From: Syntrophales bacterium
Lineage (GTDB): Bacteria; Desulfobacterota; Syntrophia; Syntrophales; UBA2251
Reading direction: 5' to 3'
NCBI GenBank assembly: GCA_023230905.1
Contig: JALNWL010000159.1
Span: 1 to 6,186 of the forward strand
DNA: 6,186 nt
The stretch's first letter is position 1. The number at the start of each line of letters is the position of its first letter. Below, piece by piece: positions 5,183 through 6,186 of the stretch. The notes under the pieces are model-generated. The model did not search any database. It saw only the letters and a list, made by a program, of their open reading frames with translations, and was not told where the DNA came from. Made by a program: the position numbers and the translations under genes.

Positions 5183-6186
5183 ATGTTCGAGAGTCTTTCG
5201 GAAAAACTGGACGGCATCTTCAAGAAGCTCAAGGGCCGCGGACGGCTGGACGAGGAGAACATCCAGTCCGCCCTGAAGGAGATCCGCATGGCCCTGCTCG
5301 AAGCGGATGTCAACTTCAAGGTCGTCAAGGATTTCACCGAGGAGGTCCGTGCGCGGGCCGTCGGCCAGGAGGTCGTGGACAGCATCACCCCCGGCCAGCA
5401 GGTCGTCAAGATCGTCCACGACCAATTGATCGAGCTCATGGGCGGCGGTACGAGCCAGCTCCGCTTCGGCAACCGGATTCCCGCCCCGATCATGCTCGTC
5501 GGCCTCCAGGGCTGCGGCAAGACCACGACGGCCGTGAAGTTGGCGCGCCTGCTCGCCGCGCAGGGCAAGCGCACCTACCTGGTCTCCGCGGACGTGTACC
5601 GGCCCGCCGCCATGGAGCAGCTCCGGGTGATGGGCGAGAAGATCGGCGCCGGGATCTTTGCCGCCGGCGAAGAGCGCGACCCGGTGAGAATCTGCGTGCA
5701 GGCCGTCGAGGAGGCCCGACGCCAGGGCTACGAGGCGGTCATCGTCGATACGGCGGGGCGCCTCCACATCGACGCCGCGATGATGGACGAACTGAAGCGG
5801 ATCCGGGAGATCGTCACCCCCTCGGAGATCCTCTTCGTCGCCGACGCCATGACGGGTCAGGAAGCCGTCAACGTCGCGAAGACCTTCGACGAACTGCTCG
5901 GCATCGACGGCGTCATCATGACGAAGATGGACGGCGACGCCCGGGGCGGCGCGGCGCTGTCGCTCAAGGCCGTTATCGGCAAGCCCATCAAGTTCGTCGG
6001 CGTGGGCGAGAAGATCGACGCCCTCGAGGTCTTCCACCCGGACCGCATGGCCTCGCGCATCCTGGGGATGGGGGACATCGTCACCCTGGTGGAGAAGGCC
6101 CAGGCGACGGTGGACGAAAAGGAGGCCCGCGAGCTCGAACGGAAAATCCGCAAAAACGAGTTCACCCTGGAGGACTTCCGCGACCA
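5183..6186 (+). CDS. ffh: signal recognition particle GTPase Ffh (SRP54), 3' end outside window
   Basis: 334 codons are visible and the frame is still open at the window end. Ffh binds 4.5S RNA and the signal sequences of nascent membrane and secreted proteins, and delivers ribosomes to FtsY at the membrane. The N-terminal four-helix N domain (about 1-90: MFESLSEKLDGIFKKLKGRG and the ALLEADVNFKVVK motif) precedes the GTPase G domain. That domain has the P-loop GLQGCGKTTT at 107-116, DVYRPAA at 137-143, DTAGR at 189-193, TKMDGDARGG at 247-256 and GVGEKIDAL at 273-281. The linker into the methionine-rich M domain begins near residue 295 (LGMGDIVTLVEKA), and FTLEDFRD (327-334) is its typical start; the RNA- and signal-binding M domain itself is cut off. 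The P-loop has Cys111 where Ser or Ala is more usual; the essential Gly-Lys-Thr is intact. The start at 5183 matches the family N terminus. In related genomes rpsP, a KH-domain protein, rimM, trmD and rplS often follow. Confidence 0.97.
   Translation, partial: MFESLSEKLDGIFKKLKGRGRLDEENIQSALKEIRMALLEADVNFKVVKDFTEEVRARAVGQEVVDSITPGQQVVKIVHDQLIELMGGGTSQLRFGNRIPAPIMLVGLQGCGKTTTAVKLARLLAAQGKRTYLVSADVYRPAAMEQLRVMGEKIGAGIFAAGEERDPVRICVQAVEEARRQGYEAVIVDTAGRLHIDAAMMDELKRIREIVTPSEILFVADAMTGQEAVNVAKTFDELLGIDGVIMTKMDGDARGGAALSLKAVIGKPIKFVGVGEKIDALEVFHPDRMASRILGMGDIVTLVEKAQATVDEKEARELERKIRKNEFTLEDFRD

Noticed and set aside
4127..6037. 636-codon open frame on the minus strand
   Set aside because: It runs antisense through the end of argS, the SPOR gene and most of ffh; the product is a low-complexity Arg/Asp/Gly-rich composition shadow with no recognisable family.

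Overview
The window is GC-rich (codon third positions mostly G or C) and almost fully coding. Gene content and order point to a deltaproteobacterium in the broad sense (Desulfobacterota, something like Syntrophales or Syntrophobacterales). The reasons are PilW/PilX-type minor pilins of the kind found there, an argS / membrane-anchored SPOR protein / ffh run, and small lineage-type proteins. The taxonomic call is inference from protein style and gene order; no search was run.

Left part (1-1405, + strand): the 3' end of a type IV pilus minor pilin cluster. The last 98 codons of a PilW-like prepilin are followed 18 bp later by a PilX-like protein with a long glycine-rich C-terminal region that looks like a beta-helix. 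The cluster stops there, with no pilY1 directly downstream.

Middle (1406-2594): accessory-looking and the least explained part. A minus-strand gene for a small exported protein of unknown function (1435-2028) converges on pilX. It is separated by about 220 bp from a plus-strand gene for a 57-residue, cysteine-rich protein (2248-2421). The spacer holds two divergent candidate promoters, and an 8-bp perfect inverted repeat overlaps the -35 box of the minus-strand one. The cysteine-rich gene ends in a very strong intrinsic terminator (12-bp perfect stem, T8), so it looks like its own transcription unit of about 300 nt.

Right part (2501-6186, + strand): housekeeping genes. argS (arginyl-tRNA synthetase) is preceded by a short leader in which a possible 27-codon upstream ORF overlaps the argS start as ATGA. 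A bitopic SPOR-domain protein (peptidoglycan binding, cell envelope or division) comes next, and then ffh (signal recognition particle GTPase), which is cut by the window end. The three lie on one strand with short gaps, so they may be partly co-transcribed, although a modest hairpin sits after argS.

I see no CRISPR array, tRNA, rRNA, insertion sequence or defence system here. The items most worth a second look are the 2029-2594 intergenic signals with the 57-residue Cys protein, and the possible argS upstream ORF. None amounts to a demonstrated new system.
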